64,000 nucleotides of DNA from Gordonia amarae NBRC 15530. Its GTDB lineage: Bacteria; Actinomycetota; Actinomycetes; Mycobacteriales; Mycobacteriaceae. The DNA is taken from positions 248,001 through 312,000 of the forward strand of contig NZ_BAED01000020.1 of the NCBI RefSeq assembly GCF_000241345.1, given 5' to 3'. The position numbers and the translations under genes are program-made. Of this stretch, positions 54,117-62,646 are shown piece by piece. The notes beneath the pieces were generated by a model. The model did not search any database and had not been told where the DNA came from. It saw only the letters and a program-made list of their open reading frames with translations. Every line of letters begins with the position of its first letter. The first letter of the stretch is position 1.

Positions 54117-54314
54117 ATGGCTACGAACCTCGCAATTGATCCTGAACTTCTCGAACACGCTTTCCGGGTGAGCGGCGAGCGAACCAAGAAGGCAACGGTC
54201 ACCGTTGCACTTCAGGAGTTCATCGCGCGCCGCGAACAGGCGGCGATCCTTGATCTGTTCGGCACGCTGGACTGGGACGAGGGTTTCGACTACAAGGCTG
54301 AGCGCGCGCGCTGA
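54117..54314 (+). CDS. VapB-family antitoxin
   Basis: A protein of 65 residues with a ribbon-helix-helix type N-terminus (MATNLAIDPELLEHAFRVS, then TKKATVTVALQEFIARR) and a toxin-binding tail (DLFGTLDWDEGFDYK). A strong TAAGGAGG stands before ATG 54117. The stop overlaps the toxin start (TGATG). Confidence 0.9.
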   Translation: MATNLAIDPELLEHAFRVSGERTKKATVTVALQEFIARREQAAILDLFGTLDWDEGFDYKAERAR

Positions 54315-54721
54315 TGAGCGTTCTTGTCGACACAAGTGTGTGGTCGTTGGCGTTTCGCCGGGATTCTCCGCCGACCACGCCTGAACTCGATGAGCTTCGT
54401 CGGCTCCTCGTGGGCGGGGACGTGGTGATCACCACCGGGTTCGTCCTTCAGGAGTTGCTCCAAGGGTTCGTTCCCCGGCACGCGCAGGAGCAGATTCTTG
54501 CTCGCTTCGCGTCGGTTCCCGTGCTCGTTCCCTCGATTGAGGACCACATCGGTGCGGCTTCGGTGCGCAATACGTGCCGCAGAGCGGGGGTTCAGTTGGG
54601 AACAATCGATGCACTGCTCGCTCGGTTGGCGATCGTGAACAAACACACTCTGCTCACTGCGGATCGCGATTTCGTCCATGCCGCCCCCCACATCGGGTTG
54701 CGGGTGTGGCAGCCCGGATGA
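54314..54721 (+). CDS. VapC-family PIN toxin
   Basis: A protein of 135 residues. PIN acids: D6 in SVLVDTSVWSL, E in VLQELLQGF, D in GTIDALLARLA and LTADRDF. VapC toxins cut RNA, often initiator tRNA or rRNA. The start overlaps the antitoxin stop by one base. The pair is inserted between the GT87 gene and dnaX, 65 bases before dnaX. Confidence 0.9.
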   Translation: MSVLVDTSVWSLAFRRDSPPTTPELDELRRLLVGGDVVITTGFVLQELLQGFVPRHAQEQILARFASVPVLVPSIEDHIGAASVRNTCRRAGVQLGTIDALLARLAIVNKHTLLTADRDFVHAAPHIGLRVWQPG

Positions 54722-54786
54722 CACTCGCGAACCCTCCGGGTTCGCCTGATCGGTCGACCGTCAGTGGTCGCCGGTAGGCTCGACGC

Positions 54787-57279
54787 GTGGCCCTGTATCG
54801 CACCTATCGCCCGGCAACATTCGCCGAAGTCGTCGGTCAGGAGCATGTCACCGACCCGCTCAGCCGCGCCCTCGACAGCGGCCGGATCAACCACGCCTAC
54901 CTGTTCTCCGGCCCGCGCGGCTGCGGTAAGACATCGTCGGCGCGCATCCTGGCGCGCTCGCTGAACTGCGCGCAAGGACCCACGTCGACGCCGTGCGGTA
55001 CCTGTTCGTCGTGTGTGGCGTTGCGGCCGGGCGGACCCGGCAACCTTGACGTGATCGAACTCGACGCCGCCAGCCACGGCGGTGTCGACGACACCCGCGA
55101 GCTGCGGGACCGTGCCTTCTACGCGCCGTCGGAATCGCGGTACCGGGTGTTCATCGTCGACGAGGCGCACATGGTCACCAACGCGGGCTTCAACGCGTTG
55201 CTCAAGATCGTCGAGGAGCCGCCGGAGCATCTGATCTTCGTGTTCGCCACCACCGAACCGGAGAAGGTGCTGCCCACGATCCGCTCGCGCACCCACCACT
55301 ACCCGTTCCGGCTCCTCGCCCCGCCGGTGATGCGCGGTCTGCTGGAGAACATCTGCGCCAAGGAACACGTCACCGTCGCACCCGACGTGTATCCGCTGGT
55401 GATCCGCGCCGGTGGCGGTTCGCCGCGTGACTCGTTGTCGATCCTCGACCAGTTGCTCGCCGGTGCGGGCGAGGACGGGGTCACCTACGACCGGGCCCTC
55501 GCGCTGCTCGGCGTCACCGATGTCGCGCTCATCGACAACGCCATCGACGGCCTCGCCGCGGGCGACGGCGCGTCGGTGTTCGCGACGGTCGAACGGCTCG
55601 TCGACGCCGGGCACGATCCGCGCCGGTTCGCGATCGACCTGCTCGAACGGCTGCGGGATCTCATTCTGCTGCAAGCTGTTCCGGAGGCCGTGGACCGTGG
55701 TCTGGTGGAGGCGCCGGGGGAGCAGCTCGACCGGATGCGGCACCAGATCGGGGTGCTCGGGCCCGCCACCCTCACCCGGTTCGCCGAGACCACGCACGCC
55801 GCGCTCGGCGAGATGCGCGGCACCACCTCGCCGCGTCTGCTGCTGGAGGTGCTGTGCGCGCGACTGTTGCTGCCCGCGGCGTCGTCGGATGAGACGGCGC
55901 TGCTGCAGCGGATCGAGCAGCTCGAAGCGGGTGTGGTCACCAGTGGCGCTGCGGCCCGTCCTGCCGCCGCGCCCGCGAGCGCGCCTGCCGCCGCGGCTGC
56001 GTCCGCCCCGCCTGCGCCGACACCGCCGGTCACCGAGTCGCGGTTCATGCGGCCGTCCGAACGCAAGGCGATGGAGGAACGCAAGGCAGCGGAGGAGGCC
56101 GAGCGGCGCAAAGCCGAAGAGGCCGAGGCCGATCACGCGGCGCAGGATCCGGCGGTGCGGGAGCCGGTGGCCGAACAACCGGTGCCCGAACAAGCCGCAC
56201 CCGATCAGCCGGTGGCGTTGGCTGTGGCACACGACGCAGAGTCGGCTCGCTCTGAGGCCGCAGAGGCGCTCGTACCGCCCGCGGCGCGGGTCGACGAGAC
56301 CCCGCCGTGGGATCCCGACCCGGTGGCCACGGAGGATCTGGCGTCTGCTCGGCAAACACCGTCATCCGCAGAAACACCTTCTCCCGCAGCGGAACCAGAA
56401 CCGGAACCGGTCACCGAACCTGCCGAATCCGTTGTCGCGGAGCCGGTACCAGAACCTGCCGCACCGTCCGGTGCGGGCCGGGAAGCCCGGTTGCGGCTCG
56501 TTCCGGACCAGGAAAACGGCCCGGATCATGAATCCGGCACGGCCGCAACGTCTGCCGACGACGACGACGTCCCGCTCCCCGAGGAGCCTGTCGACGAATA
56601 CGCGCTGCCGCCGGAGGATGCGGCACCCCGGTCCCGGCCGGTGCGTCCGGCGCCGGAACCCGAGCCGGAACCCGAAGCCGAACCCGGTGGTCTTGACCTC
56701 GACGCCGTGCGCACCCGGTACCAGGAGTTCCGCAACGCGGTACGGGAACGGGCCAAGACCCTCGAACCGATGCTGTCGGCCGCCGTCGTGCACGACCTGC
56801 AGGACCGCACCGTCGTGCTCGCGCACCCGTACGAGGCGCTCGTGCAGCGGCTCGGCGCCCCGCACGCCGTCTCCGTGATGCGGGAGGCGCTGCAGGAGGT
56901 GTTCGGCACCGAACTTGACGTGCGGGCGGTGCATCAGGCGCCCGGATCGGCCCCGGCGGCAGGAGCGTCCGGTGGTCCGCGGCCCGCCGTGAAGCAGCAG
57001 CCCAAACGCACTCAGACCTACTCTCGTCCGAGCGCCCAGAATCAGGTCGCCGCGTCGCCCGCGGCGGGGCAACCGGAACCTGCCGCCGACAAGCAGCCAC
57101 CGCCGCCCGAACCGGAACCGGAACCCGAACCGCCCCGCGCCGACGAGGACATTCCCGAGGACGAACAGGCAGAGATGGTCGCCGACGCCCACTCGGGCAC
57201 CCCTGACCGTCGCCACGACCAGGGGGCCGCCGCGCTCGACCTGCTCAAATCCGAACTGGGCGCGACGGTTATCGAGTGA
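54787..57279 (+). CDS. dnaX: DNA polymerase III subunits gamma and tau
   Basis: A protein of 830 residues, clamp-loader ATPase. Walker A GPRGCGKT at 42-49, zinc cysteines (LNCAQGP, PCGTCSSC), Walker B VFIVDEAHM, sensor/arginine finger region TIRSRTHHYPFRL. Domain III ends near 370. Then comes a 300-residue Pro/Glu/Ala linker (EPEPEPVTEPAES and similar runs) and a C-terminal alpha-binding domain (RTRYQEFRNAVRERAKTLEP). I see no slippery frameshift site such as A-AAA-AAG that would give a separate gamma form. GTG start at 54787. Confidence 0.95.
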   Translation: MALYRTYRPATFAEVVGQEHVTDPLSRALDSGRINHAYLFSGPRGCGKTSSARILARSLNCAQGPTSTPCGTCSSCVALRPGGPGNLDVIELDAASHGGVDDTRELRDRAFYAPSESRYRVFIVDEAHMVTNAGFNALLKIVEEPPEHLIFVFATTEPEKVLPTIRSRTHHYPFRLLAPPVMRGLLENICAKEHVTVAPDVYPLVIRAGGGSPRDSLSILDQLLAGAGEDGVTYDRALALLGVTDVALIDNAIDGLAAGDGASVFATVERLVDAGHDPRRFAIDLLERLRDLILLQAVPEAVDRGLVEAPGEQLDRMRHQIGVLGPATLTRFAETTHAALGEMRGTTSPRLLLEVLCARLLLPAASSDETALLQRIEQLEAGVVTSGAAARPAAAPASAPAAAAASAPPAPTPPVTESRFMRPSERKAMEERKAAEEAERRKAEEAEADHAAQDPAVREPVAEQPVPEQAAPDQPVALAVAHDAESARSEAAEALVPPAARVDETPPWDPDPVATEDLASARQTPSSAETPSPAAEPEPEPVTEPAESVVAEPVPEPAAPSGAGREARLRLVPDQENGPDHESGTAATSADDDDVPLPEEPVDEYALPPEDAAPRSRPVRPAPEPEPEPEAEPGGLDLDAVRTRYQEFRNAVRERAKTLEPMLSAAVVHDLQDRTVVLAHPYEALVQRLGAPHAVSVMREALQEVFGTELDVRAVHQAPGSAPAAGASGGPRPAVKQQPKRTQTYSRPSAQNQVAASPAAGQPEPAADKQPPPPEPEPEPEPPRADEDIPEDEQAEMVADAHSGTPDRRHDQGAAALDLLKSELGATVIE

Positions 57280-57312
57280 TCGCCCCGCCGACTGAGCTGC
57301 AGCCAGGCGGAA

Positions 57313-57485
57313 CCCCCGCCGGTTGAGGTGCGACGAGCCGCCAGGCGAGGAGCCTCGAAACCCGGTGAGACGACAATGTCATGTCACCGGGTTTCGAGGC
57401 TCCTCGCTTGCGCTCCTCGCACCTCAACCAGCGAGGGGCAGAGGCTCGTCGCTTGCGCTCCTCGCACCTCAACCAGCGAGGGGCA
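57313..57485. repeat. palindromic repeat full copy with a 45-bp tandem duplication of one end
   Basis: Between the convergent dnaX and methyltransferase genes. The palindrome core runs 57322-57429 (108 bp). The right 45 bases (57396-57440) are repeated in tandem at 57441-57485 with one base change (tcctcgc / tcgtcgc). Its ends include cgccggttgaggtgcgac and cgcacctcaaccagcg. It could act as a bidirectional terminator. Confidence 0.92.
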
Positions 57486-57505
57486 GAGAGCTGGGGGAGC
57501 CGTCG

Positions 57506-58828
57506 TCAGGCCTGCCACCAGGGGCGTAAGGGGAGCTGGTTGCTGCCCTGCTCGTCGAGCTTGGTGGCCAGGACGTGGTGGAGCTGAACGATGTTGCGGT
57601 CGAAACCGATCCGGCAGCCGGCCATGTACAGGCCCCACAGGCGGGCGGTGCCCTCGCCGACCTCGGCCACCGCCTCGTCCCAATGCTCGACGAGGTTGAC
57701 GTTCCAGTCGCGCAGGGTCATCGCGTAGTGCTCGCGCAGGTTCTCCTCGTGGATCACCTCCAGGCCGCCGATGTCCTGGATCTTGGAGATGATCTTGCCC
57801 GAACCGGTCAGCTCGCCGTCGGGGAACACGTACCGGTCGATGAACGTGCCCGCCTTGTTGCGGTTCGGGTTGTCCGGGCGGGTGATGCAGTGGTTCAACA
57901 GCATTCCGCCGGGGCGGAGCTTGTCGCGCATGAACCCGAAGTACGACGGGTAGTTGCCGATGCCGATGTGTTCGGTCAGGCCGATCGACGACACCGCGTC
58001 GAAACTGTCCTCGGTGATGTCGCGGTAGTCGCTGTGCCGGACCTCCGCGAACTCGCTCAGCCCCTCGTCGACGATCGCCTGCTGCGCCCACTCGGCCTGC
58101 TCCGCCGACAGCGTCGCACCGACCGCGTATACGCCCTGGCGGGCCGCGTAGCGGACCATTCCGCCCCAGCCGCAACCGATGTCGAGGAGCCGGTCGCCCG
58201 GCTTGAGGCGCAGCTTCTCGAAGATCAGCCGGTACTTGTTGTCCTGCGCCGCCTCCAGCGAGGCATCCCGGTCCGGGTACACCGCGCAGGTGTAGGTCAT
58301 CGACGGCCCGAGCACCCATTCGTAGAAGGTGTTGGATACGTCGTAGTGGTACGAGATGGCCTCGGCATCACGGGTTTTGGAATGCCGCAGCCCCTCGGCG
58401 AAACGCCGCCAGCGCGGCACCGCCTCCTGCGGCGGCGGGGCGATCGGCTTGAAATGTTCGATGCCCAGCGAGCGCGCCACATTCGCCAGCTGCAGCGGCG
58501 ACGGCTTGCTGAACTTGAGGTCGGAGGCCAGCGCCTTCAATGCCGGATACGGGTCTCCCGGATGGGCGCCGACCAGCTCCAGGTCGCCGGAGATGTAGGC
58601 GCGGGCCAGGCCCAGGTCGCCGGGGGCGGTCACCAGATAGGTTGTGCCGCGCGGGGTTTTCAGATCGAGACCGTACTGGGCGTCCTCGGGTCCCGCGGAG
58701 CTGCCGTCGTAGGCGGTGATGCGGATGGACAAATCGCCGCCCATCATCGTCTCGAAGATCTCGGCCAGGGTCAGCTTGGCCGACCCCTCCTCCTGCGATC
58801 GTGTCGGTTGTTCCTTGAACGTGGTCAC
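57506..58828 (-). CDS. SAM-dependent fatty-acyl C-methyltransferase (CFA-synthase family)
   Basis: A protein of 440 residues of the cyclopropane-fatty-acid-synthase fold. SAM site: LLDIGCGWGGMVRYAA at about 215-230; upstream SYHYDVSNTFYEWVLGPSMT is the family signature; active-site region SIGLTEHIGIGNYPSYF and later LNHCITRPDNPN. By pairing with the upstream FAD oxidase it fits the two-step route that methylates oleoyl chains at C10 to 10-methylene and then gives 10-methylstearate (tuberculostearate; BfaB/TmsB-type), orthologous by position to Rv3720. Starts overlap: GTG 58828 lies inside the oxidase stop. Confidence 0.9.
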   Translation of the reverse strand: MTTFKEQPTRSQEEGSAKLTLAEIFETMMGGDLSIRITAYDGSSAGPEDAQYGLDLKTPRGTTYLVTAPGDLGLARAYISGDLELVGAHPGDPYPALKALASDLKFSKPSPLQLANVARSLGIEHFKPIAPPPQEAVPRWRRFAEGLRHSKTRDAEAISYHYDVSNTFYEWVLGPSMTYTCAVYPDRDASLEAAQDNKYRLIFEKLRLKPGDRLLDIGCGWGGMVRYAARQGVYAVGATLSAEQAEWAQQAIVDEGLSEFAEVRHSDYRDITEDSFDAVSSIGLTEHIGIGNYPSYFGFMRDKLRPGGMLLNHCITRPDNPNRNKAGTFIDRYVFPDGELTGSGKIISKIQDIGGLEVIHEENLREHYAMTLRDWNVNLVEHWDEAVAEVGEGTARLWGLYMAGCRIGFDRNIVQLHHVLATKLDEQGSNQLPLRPWWQA

Positions 58829-60336
58829 TGTCGCTTCACCGCCTTCGCATAAAGATCTAGCAGCCGGCCGTCCGGGTCGTACCGCTTCTTGAGGAGCTCA
58901 TAGTGCCCCCCTCCGTATAGGTCATTGAATTCGTCACGGTCGTAGAATGATTCGGAATACAGGGACTTATGCCCGTCCAGTTCCGAGACCTTGCGTTCGA
59001 TGAGTTTGTTGGTGTGTCCGGGATCGCCGGGTGTCACCGGAACCCCCGACCAGAACCCGACATTCACATACGTCCGGTTCGGTGCCAAAGGATAGAGCGG
59101 CCACTGTCTGTGCTTGTCTGCGCCCGCTCGCGGGCTCGCGGATCGCGGGTCCTGCGGGCCGGAAGTCGTGTTCTTCCCTCCTCCTTCGCGCGGGCTCGCA
59201 AGCTCACCCGGCTCAGTCGTCAGTCCAGAACACGACGGCCCGCCGGACCGAAGCCGGAGGGGGCAGAGCCAGATGGGTTCGATGGGGACGTTCTCCAGGA
59301 ACCATTCGACGTAGGCGGCGGTGTTCTCGATGGGGACCTCGATGTCCTGCACCACCCGCTCGCTCGGCGGCAGGCCCTTGCGGGCGTTGAGTTTGTCACC
59401 GATGTTCCAGCGGTGATCGTAGGCGATCAGCTTCCAGTAGAAACTGCTGCGCAACAGGCGTTTCGGCCACCAGCGGCGCACCTTCGGATTCTGCGCGCCG
59501 AACGCCCGCGAACACCAGAACCAGTCGGTGTCCCAGCGCCACAGGTAGTCTGAGATGGTGAGCCGGTCGGTCTCCCGCTCCTGGATGGACCGGTAGAAGA
59601 TGTCCATCCCCGTGTAATCACTGACCGGTCCCGGCTCGTCGGTCTGGCGGCCCAGCGTCAGATATGACTCGGCGGCGCTGAACACGACACCGTCGAGATA
59701 GTCGACGCGTTCGCCGTCGTGGCTGCCGTCGGTGACGATGTGGTCCATCGCGGCCTGCAGCTCGGCGATGCTGCCGAACCGGATGTGCCGCAACGCGACA
59801 TACGGTGCGACGGACTCCAGCTCAATCCGCAGTCGCACCGAATAGCCCAACGTGCCATATGAATTGGGGAAACCGTAGAACAGGTCGGCGTACTCCCCCG
59901 TGGGGGTGGCGGTGATGATGTCGCCGCTGCCGGTGAGAACGTCGATCTCCGTGACCGATTCGTGCGGAAGGCCGTTGCGGAACGACGTCGACTCGATACC
60001 CAGGCCGGTGACCGCGCCGCCGAGGGTGATGGTCTTGAGCTGCGGCACCACCTTGGGCGCCAGTCCATAGCGGAGTGTGACCGCCACCAGCTCCTCGTAG
60101 GTGCACATGCCCGCGACATCGGCCGTGCGGGCGGCAGGATCGACGGAGATCACCCCGCCCAGGCCGGACACGTCGAGGCCCGGATTGGGGTTTTCGGCAC
60201 GTTTGCGGAAAAGATTTGACGTCTTCTTCGCCAATCGGACAGTGGCCCCGGGCGGGATGGCCCGATAGCTCGCGAGGAGAGCCCGAACCCCCTCGCTGAA
60301 TGCCTCCGGCCCCATCTCCCGCTTCACAGACACCAC
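58825..60336 (-). CDS. FAD-binding oxidoreductase of 10-methyl fatty acid synthesis, with in-frame palindromic insertion
   Basis: A protein of 503 residues, DWARF1/DHCR24-type FAD enzyme, Rv3719-like by position (BfaA/TmsA role: reduces the 10-methylene chain). FAD domain: VISVDPAARTADVAGMCTYE and TLGGAVTGLGIESTSFRNG at about 110-130. Residues about 364-411, between WLCPLRLR and WPLYPLAPNRTYVNVGFW, are low-complexity GGPSCSGLTTEPGELASPRE and on to AGADKHRQ, encoded by an inverted-repeat insertion at 59107-59262. Family members join these two segments directly. The frame is kept, so the protein may still fold. GTG or ATG start at 60336 fits MGPEAF nearby. Confidence 0.88.
   Translation of the reverse strand: MVSVKREMGPEAFSEGVRALLASYRAIPPGATVRLAKKTSNLFRKRAENPNPGLDVSGLGGVISVDPAARTADVAGMCTYEELVAVTLRYGLAPKVVPQLKTITLGGAVTGLGIESTSFRNGLPHESVTEIDVLTGSGDIITATPTGEYADLFYGFPNSYGTLGYSVRLRIELESVAPYVALRHIRFGSIAELQAAMDHIVTDGSHDGERVDYLDGVVFSAAESYLTLGRQTDEPGPVSDYTGMDIFYRSIQERETDRLTISDYLWRWDTDWFWCSRAFGAQNPKVRRWWPKRLLRSSFYWKLIAYDHRWNIGDKLNARKGLPPSERVVQDIEVPIENTAAYVEWFLENVPIEPIWLCPLRLRSGGPSCSGLTTEPGELASPREGGGKNTTSGPQDPRSASPRAGADKHRQWPLYPLAPNRTYVNVGFWSGVPVTPGDPGHTNKLIERKVSELDGHKSLYSESFYDRDEFNDLYGGGHYELLKKRYDPDGRLLDLYAKAVKRQ
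59107..59262. repeat. palindromic insertion inside the FAD oxidase gene
   Basis: A segment of roughly 150 bases foreign to the protein family. It contains inverted arms gtcgtgttct (59165-59174) and agaacacgac (59227-59236), extended by gcgggcc / ggcccgc with a 4-base bulge, and a second small palindrome GCCCGC-TC-GCGGGC at 59122-59135. It shares only short words (cgggctcgcaagctc) with the 108-bp repeat family. Confidence 0.75.
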
Positions 60337-60439
60337 TTCGTTAGCCTAGGACGGAAGCCAGGGGGCCGCCAATCAGGCCACGCCGTCATCAGCACTTCAC
60401 CGCAGAACACGCCACCGTCGTACAAAGGAGCCCATCGGT

Positions 60440-60874
60440 ATGGGTCAGGTTTCCGCAACACAGTCCATCGATATCGCCGCCACCCCCGACGCGGTGGTCG
60501 GCGCACTTGCCGATTACAACGAGGCCCGCCCGGCGATTCTTCCCGAGCAGTACCGCGACTACCAGGTCATCTCCGGCGGAAGCGGCGACGGCACCCTCGT
60601 GCACTGGATCCTGCAGGCCACCTCCAAGCGGCAGCGCGACGTCAAGGCCACCGTCACCGTCACCCCCGACACCATCACCGAGACCGATGCCAACTCCTCG
60701 ATGGTCACCACCTACACGGTGAAGCCGTCGGGCAGCGGGTCGACCGTGACCACCACCACCTCGTGGACCGGTGCCACCGGCATCGGCGGCTTCTTCGAGA
60801 GGACCTTCGCCCCCAAGGGCCTGAACAAGATCCAGGCCGCCCTCCTCGCCAACCTCAAAGCCCGCGTCGAGTGA
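60440..60874 (+). CDS. SRPBCC-family protein (Rv3718c-like)
   Basis: A protein of 144 residues with the START/Bet v1 fold: SATQSIDIAATPDAVVGAL, YRDYQVISGGSGDGTLVHW, VTVTPDTITETDANSSMVTT and a C-terminal helix (GLNKIQAALLANLKARVE). These proteins form a hydrophobic cavity; the ligand is unknown. Conserved position next to the fatty acid methylation genes suggests a lipid link. AAAGGAG lies 12 bases before ATG 60440. Divergent from the FAD oxidase gene, 103 bases. Confidence 0.88.
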   Translation: MGQVSATQSIDIAATPDAVVGALADYNEARPAILPEQYRDYQVISGGSGDGTLVHWILQATSKRQRDVKATVTVTPDTITETDANSSMVTTYTVKPSGSGSTVTTTTSWTGATGIGGFFERTFAPKGLNKIQAALLANLKARVE

Positions 60875-60879
60875 TCCCA

Positions 60880-60998
60880 CTGCTGGTTGAGGTGCGACGA
60901 GCCGCTAGGCGAGGAGCCTCGAAACCCGGTGAGACGACATGGTCCTGTCACCGGGTTTCGAGGCTCGTCGCCAGCGCTCCTCGCACCTCAACCAGCGG
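60880..60998. repeat. palindromic repeat full copy
   Basis: A palindrome of 119 bases with ends tgctggttgaggtgcg and cgcacctcaaccagcg, core 108 bp, 5 bases after the SRPBCC stop and 12 bases before the pseudouridine synthase start. It is the only intergenic copy between co-directional genes. Confidence 0.92.
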
Positions 60999-61010
60999 TA
61001 GGTGTGAGGG

Positions 61011-61937
61011 GTGAGTAGGCGCAGCCGGCCGTCGCCGCTGCCACCACGCGACGGCGTCGACGCGACGCGCGTGGTGGTGCGGGCGGACGGGCTCAGCGTC
61101 GGCGAGGCACTGCTCGCCGCGCCGTCGCTGGCCGGACTCGACGCCGCCGCGCTCGACCGCCGCGCCCACGCCGGTGAGATCGTCGACATCGACGGCCGGG
61201 CGCTGGACCTGGCGCACCCGGTGCGGCGCAACACCGCGCTCTTCCTGTACCGGGACCTGCCCGACGAACCGCCCGTCCCGTTCGGCCTGCCGGTCCTGTA
61301 CCGCGACGACAACATCGTCGTCGTCGACAAACCGCACTTCCTGGCGACGATGCCGCGCGGCCGGCACGTCGTGCAGTCGGCGCTGGTGCGGCTGCGCCGC
61401 GAACTGGGTGTCGACGAGATCTCGCCCGCCCACCGGCTCGACCGGCTCACCGCCGGGGTGCTGCTGCTGACGCTGCGGCCGCAGGTGCGGGCCGCCTACC
61501 AGTCGATCTTCGCCGAACGCCGCGCCGCCAAGGAGTACCGGGCCCTCGCCCCCGTGCGGCCCGAGCTCATCGAGACGGTCACCGTCCGCAACCGCATCGA
61601 GAAAACCGCCGGTGACCTGCGCGCACTCGTCGTCGACGGGGAGATCAACGCGGTCAGCGACATCACCCTGATCGACCCGCACACCGGTCTGTACCGGCTC
61701 GTCCCGCACACCGGACGCACCCACCAGCTGCGTCTGCACATGGCGCTGCTCGGCGCACCCATCGTCGACGACCCGCTGTACCCGGACGTGCGGCCCGGCC
61801 TCGCAGCGCTGCCCGACGCCGGCGACTTCACCCGGCCATTGCGGCTGCTCGCGTCGTCGCTGGCCTTCGACGACCCGCTGACCGGTGAGCGCCGCGAGTT
61901 CACCAGCGGCCTGCGCCTGGATACGGTGGCTCCATGA
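61011..61937 (+). CDS. RluA-family RNA pseudouridine synthase
   Basis: A protein of 308 residues. The catalytic aspartate is in PAHRLDRLTAGVLLL at about 145; KPHFLATMPRG and PHTGRTHQLRLHMALLGAPI are standard. An S4-like N-terminal region is short (VGEALLAAPSLAGLDAAAL). The RNA target is unknown. GTG 61011 begins right after the palindromic repeat. The stop overlaps the next gene start (ATGA). Confidence 0.9.
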   Translation: MSRRSRPSPLPPRDGVDATRVVVRADGLSVGEALLAAPSLAGLDAAALDRRAHAGEIVDIDGRALDLAHPVRRNTALFLYRDLPDEPPVPFGLPVLYRDDNIVVVDKPHFLATMPRGRHVVQSALVRLRRELGVDEISPAHRLDRLTAGVLLLTLRPQVRAAYQSIFAERRAAKEYRALAPVRPELIETVTVRNRIEKTAGDLRALVVDGEINAVSDITLIDPHTGLYRLVPHTGRTHQLRLHMALLGAPIVDDPLYPDVRPGLAALPDAGDFTRPLRLLASSLAFDDPLTGERREFTSGLRLDTVAP

Positions 61938-62275
61938 CCATCCACGCCTCCTACGAGCACCACCCTGACCTGCGGTGCGAGGCGATCGTGTTCATCGACG
62001 ACGAGTCCGGGGCGTGCTTCCAGATCCAGCGCGACCTGCCCGGCGGTGAGTACTGCGTCACCACCGGGGCGTCGGCACCCGTGTACGGCGCCGTGACGCA
62101 GTGGCGCATGCGCGGCACCACGTTCGAGTTCGCGTTGACCCCGAAGGCCGGGAGGCTGTTCGGTGACAACCTGCTGTCGTTCGAGGTCACCGCCGCCGAG
62201 GTGACTGTCGACGAACTGTCGTCGCATGTCGGGCGGCTGCTGGCCGGGGTGCCTCGTCTACCCTGGTCGGTGTGA
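61934..62275 (+). CDS. Imm10-like immunity-family protein
   Basis: A protein of 113 residues. The arrangement [20 protein letters not shown] followed by [20 protein letters not shown] and [10 protein letters not shown] resembles Imm10 immunity proteins, which neutralise polymorphic toxins. No toxin gene is nearby. It overlaps the pseudouridine synthase stop and the ybaB start by 4 bases each, so it belongs to a tightly coupled operon with housekeeping genes. A housekeeping role unrelated to immunity is quite possible. Confidence 0.6.
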   Translation: MTIHASYEHHPDLRCEAIVFIDDESGACFQIQRDLPGGEYCVTTGASAPVYGAVTQWRMRGTTFEFALTPKAGRLFGDNLLSFEVTAAEVTVDELSSHVGRLLAGVPRLPWSV

Positions 62276-62640
62276 GTCAACCTTTCGATCCCAGCGCGAT
62301 CTTCGGTGGCGGAGCCGGCGGCGACAACCCGATGGCCGGGCTGCTCGCGCAGGCCCAGCAGATGCAGGCCCAGCTGCTGGCCGCCCAGAACGAGATCGCC
62401 GCCGCGGAGATCACCGGCACCGCCGGCAACGGGCTGGTCACCGTGACCGGTACCGGCGCGGGCGAGATCACCTCGGTCACCATCGACCCCAAGGTCGTCG
62501 ACCCCGACGACGTGGACACCCTGCAGGACCTGGTCCTCGGCGCGCTCGACGACCTGGCCGGCAAACGCGACGCGCTCGCCCAGGACAAGATGGGTCCCCT
62601 CGCCGGCGGACTCGGCGGCGGATTCCCCGGACTGGGCTGA
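62272..62640 (+). CDS. YbaB/EbfC nucleoid-associated protein
   Basis: A protein of 122 residues. Core segment [40 protein letters not shown] and [20 protein letters not shown] identify the family, a DNA-binding dimer nearly always placed before recR. The Gly-rich C-terminus ([11 protein letters not shown]) is common in actinobacteria. GTG start overlaps the upstream stop by 4 bases. Confidence 0.94.
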   Translation: MSQPFDPSAIFGGGAGGDNPMAGLLAQAQQMQAQLLAAQNEIAAAEITGTAGNGLVTVTGTGAGEITSVTIDPKVVDPDDVDTLQDLVLGALDDLAGKRDALAQDKMGPLAGGLGGGFPGLG

Positions 62641-62646
62641 CCAGCG

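Noticed and set aside
54787-57279. Programmed frameshift in dnaX giving gamma and tau
   Set aside because: I find no A-rich slippery heptamer followed by an early stop; only the full-length form is supported.
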